The notes beneath the pieces were generated by a model. It was not told where the DNA came from and ran no database searches. It saw only the letters and a list, made by a program, of their open reading frames with translations. This document shows, in pieces, positions 5,507-5,694 of a stretch of 5,694 nt of DNA. Position numbers and translations under genes: made by a program. Source of the DNA: Candidatus Zixiibacteriota bacterium (GTDB taxonomy: Bacteria > Zixibacteria > MSB-5A5 > GN15 > FEB-12). Location: the NCBI GenBank assembly GCA_023132995.1, contig JAGLXI010000107.1, positions 1 through 5,694 of the forward strand. The letters are read 5' to 3'. Each line of letters begins with the position of its first letter. The first letter of the stretch is position 1.

Positions 5507-5694
5507 TTGGCTAAACCAATCCTGATCGTCGACGACAACCCGAACATGTCGTCACTGCTTTCGGAGATGCTGGAGGTCTTTGATTTCGAGTCCGTCCGCG
5601 CTGCCGACGGCACCGAGGCGCTGGACAAACTTGAATCGGGCAAGTTCTCCATGGTCATAACCGATATGCGGATGCCCAACATGACCGGCCTGGA
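5507..5694 (+). CDS. Response regulator receiver domain protein (3' partial)
   Basis: The first 62 residues of a CheY-like receiver domain, cut by the window end. It starts MAKPILIVDDNPNMSSLL. Asp9-Asp10 form the metal-binding acidic pair after the first strand. Asp53 in MVITDMRMPNMTGL is the expected phosphoacceptor, and Pro57 and Gly61 are the usual conserved residues that follow it. It should receive phosphate from a histidine kinase that is not in this window. Whether it is a single-domain regulator or carries a DNA-binding or enzymatic output domain cannot be seen. The TTG start is inferred: it is in frame, well spaced from GAGG, and no in-frame ATG occurs before Met14. An ATG at 5502 opens another frame and stops after seven codons at 5523-5525. 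The gene lies 56 bp after hflX and may be co-transcribed with it; I see no convincing promoter in the gap. Confidence 0.88.
   Translation, partial: MAKPILIVDDNPNMSSLLSEMLEVFDFESVRAADGTEALDKLESGKFSMVITDMRMPNMTGL

Noticed and set aside
1..5694. Search for CRISPR repeats, insertion sequences, tRNA genes or phage-type genes
   Set aside because: No regularly spaced repeats, terminal inverted repeats, transposase motifs or tRNA-like folds were seen; nearly all bases are accounted for by ordinary chromosomal genes.

Overview
The window is a compact stretch of a bacterial chromosome with fairly high G+C. It carries seven protein-coding genes and almost no spare DNA. The genes suggest an uncultured bacterium of the FCB/Zixibacteria type: a HEAT-repeat/cyclophilin fusion, an HflX GTPase and a CheY-like response regulator sit beside two families best known from archaea, the COG1839 adenosine-specific kinase and the COG1915/TIGR00300 ornithine-cyclodeaminase-like protein. 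The taxonomic placement is inference. I see no mobile element, CRISPR array, tRNA or rRNA.

Left block (1-1748, + strand): a HEAT-repeat protein with a C-terminal peptidyl-prolyl isomerase domain, cut by the window start, is followed after 4 bp by the adenosine-specific kinase homologue. The kinase's Shine-Dalgarno sequence overlaps the stop codon of the first gene, so the two are almost certainly co-transcribed. They meet the middle block tail-to-tail with only 9 bp between stop codons.

Middle block (4217-1758, - strand): the COG1915 protein, then a LysE/RhtB-type amino-acid exporter, then a GNAT acetyltransferase. All three run the same way with gaps of 90 and 45 bp. One enzyme probably acts on ornithine and the exporter family moves basic amino acids, so this could be a small amino-acid overflow or nitrogen-handling cluster. 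That link is inferred from adjacency only.

Right block (4329-5694, + strand): hflX, transcribed divergently from the COG1915 gene, then the start of a response regulator cut by the window end.

The most notable regulatory signal is in the 111-bp divergent region. Each gene has a sigma70-like promoter whose -10 box lies so close to the start codon that the predicted transcript begins at or inside the reading frame: at the ATG of the COG1915 gene, and at an in-frame GTG two codons inside hflX. Neither gene has a Shine-Dalgarno sequence. The exporter gene shows a weaker version of the same layout. In contrast, the genes without such a promoter (kinase, acetyltransferase, response regulator) have clear Shine-Dalgarno sites. 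The window therefore seems to mix leaderless initiation for the first gene of a transcript with Shine-Dalgarno initiation for downstream genes.
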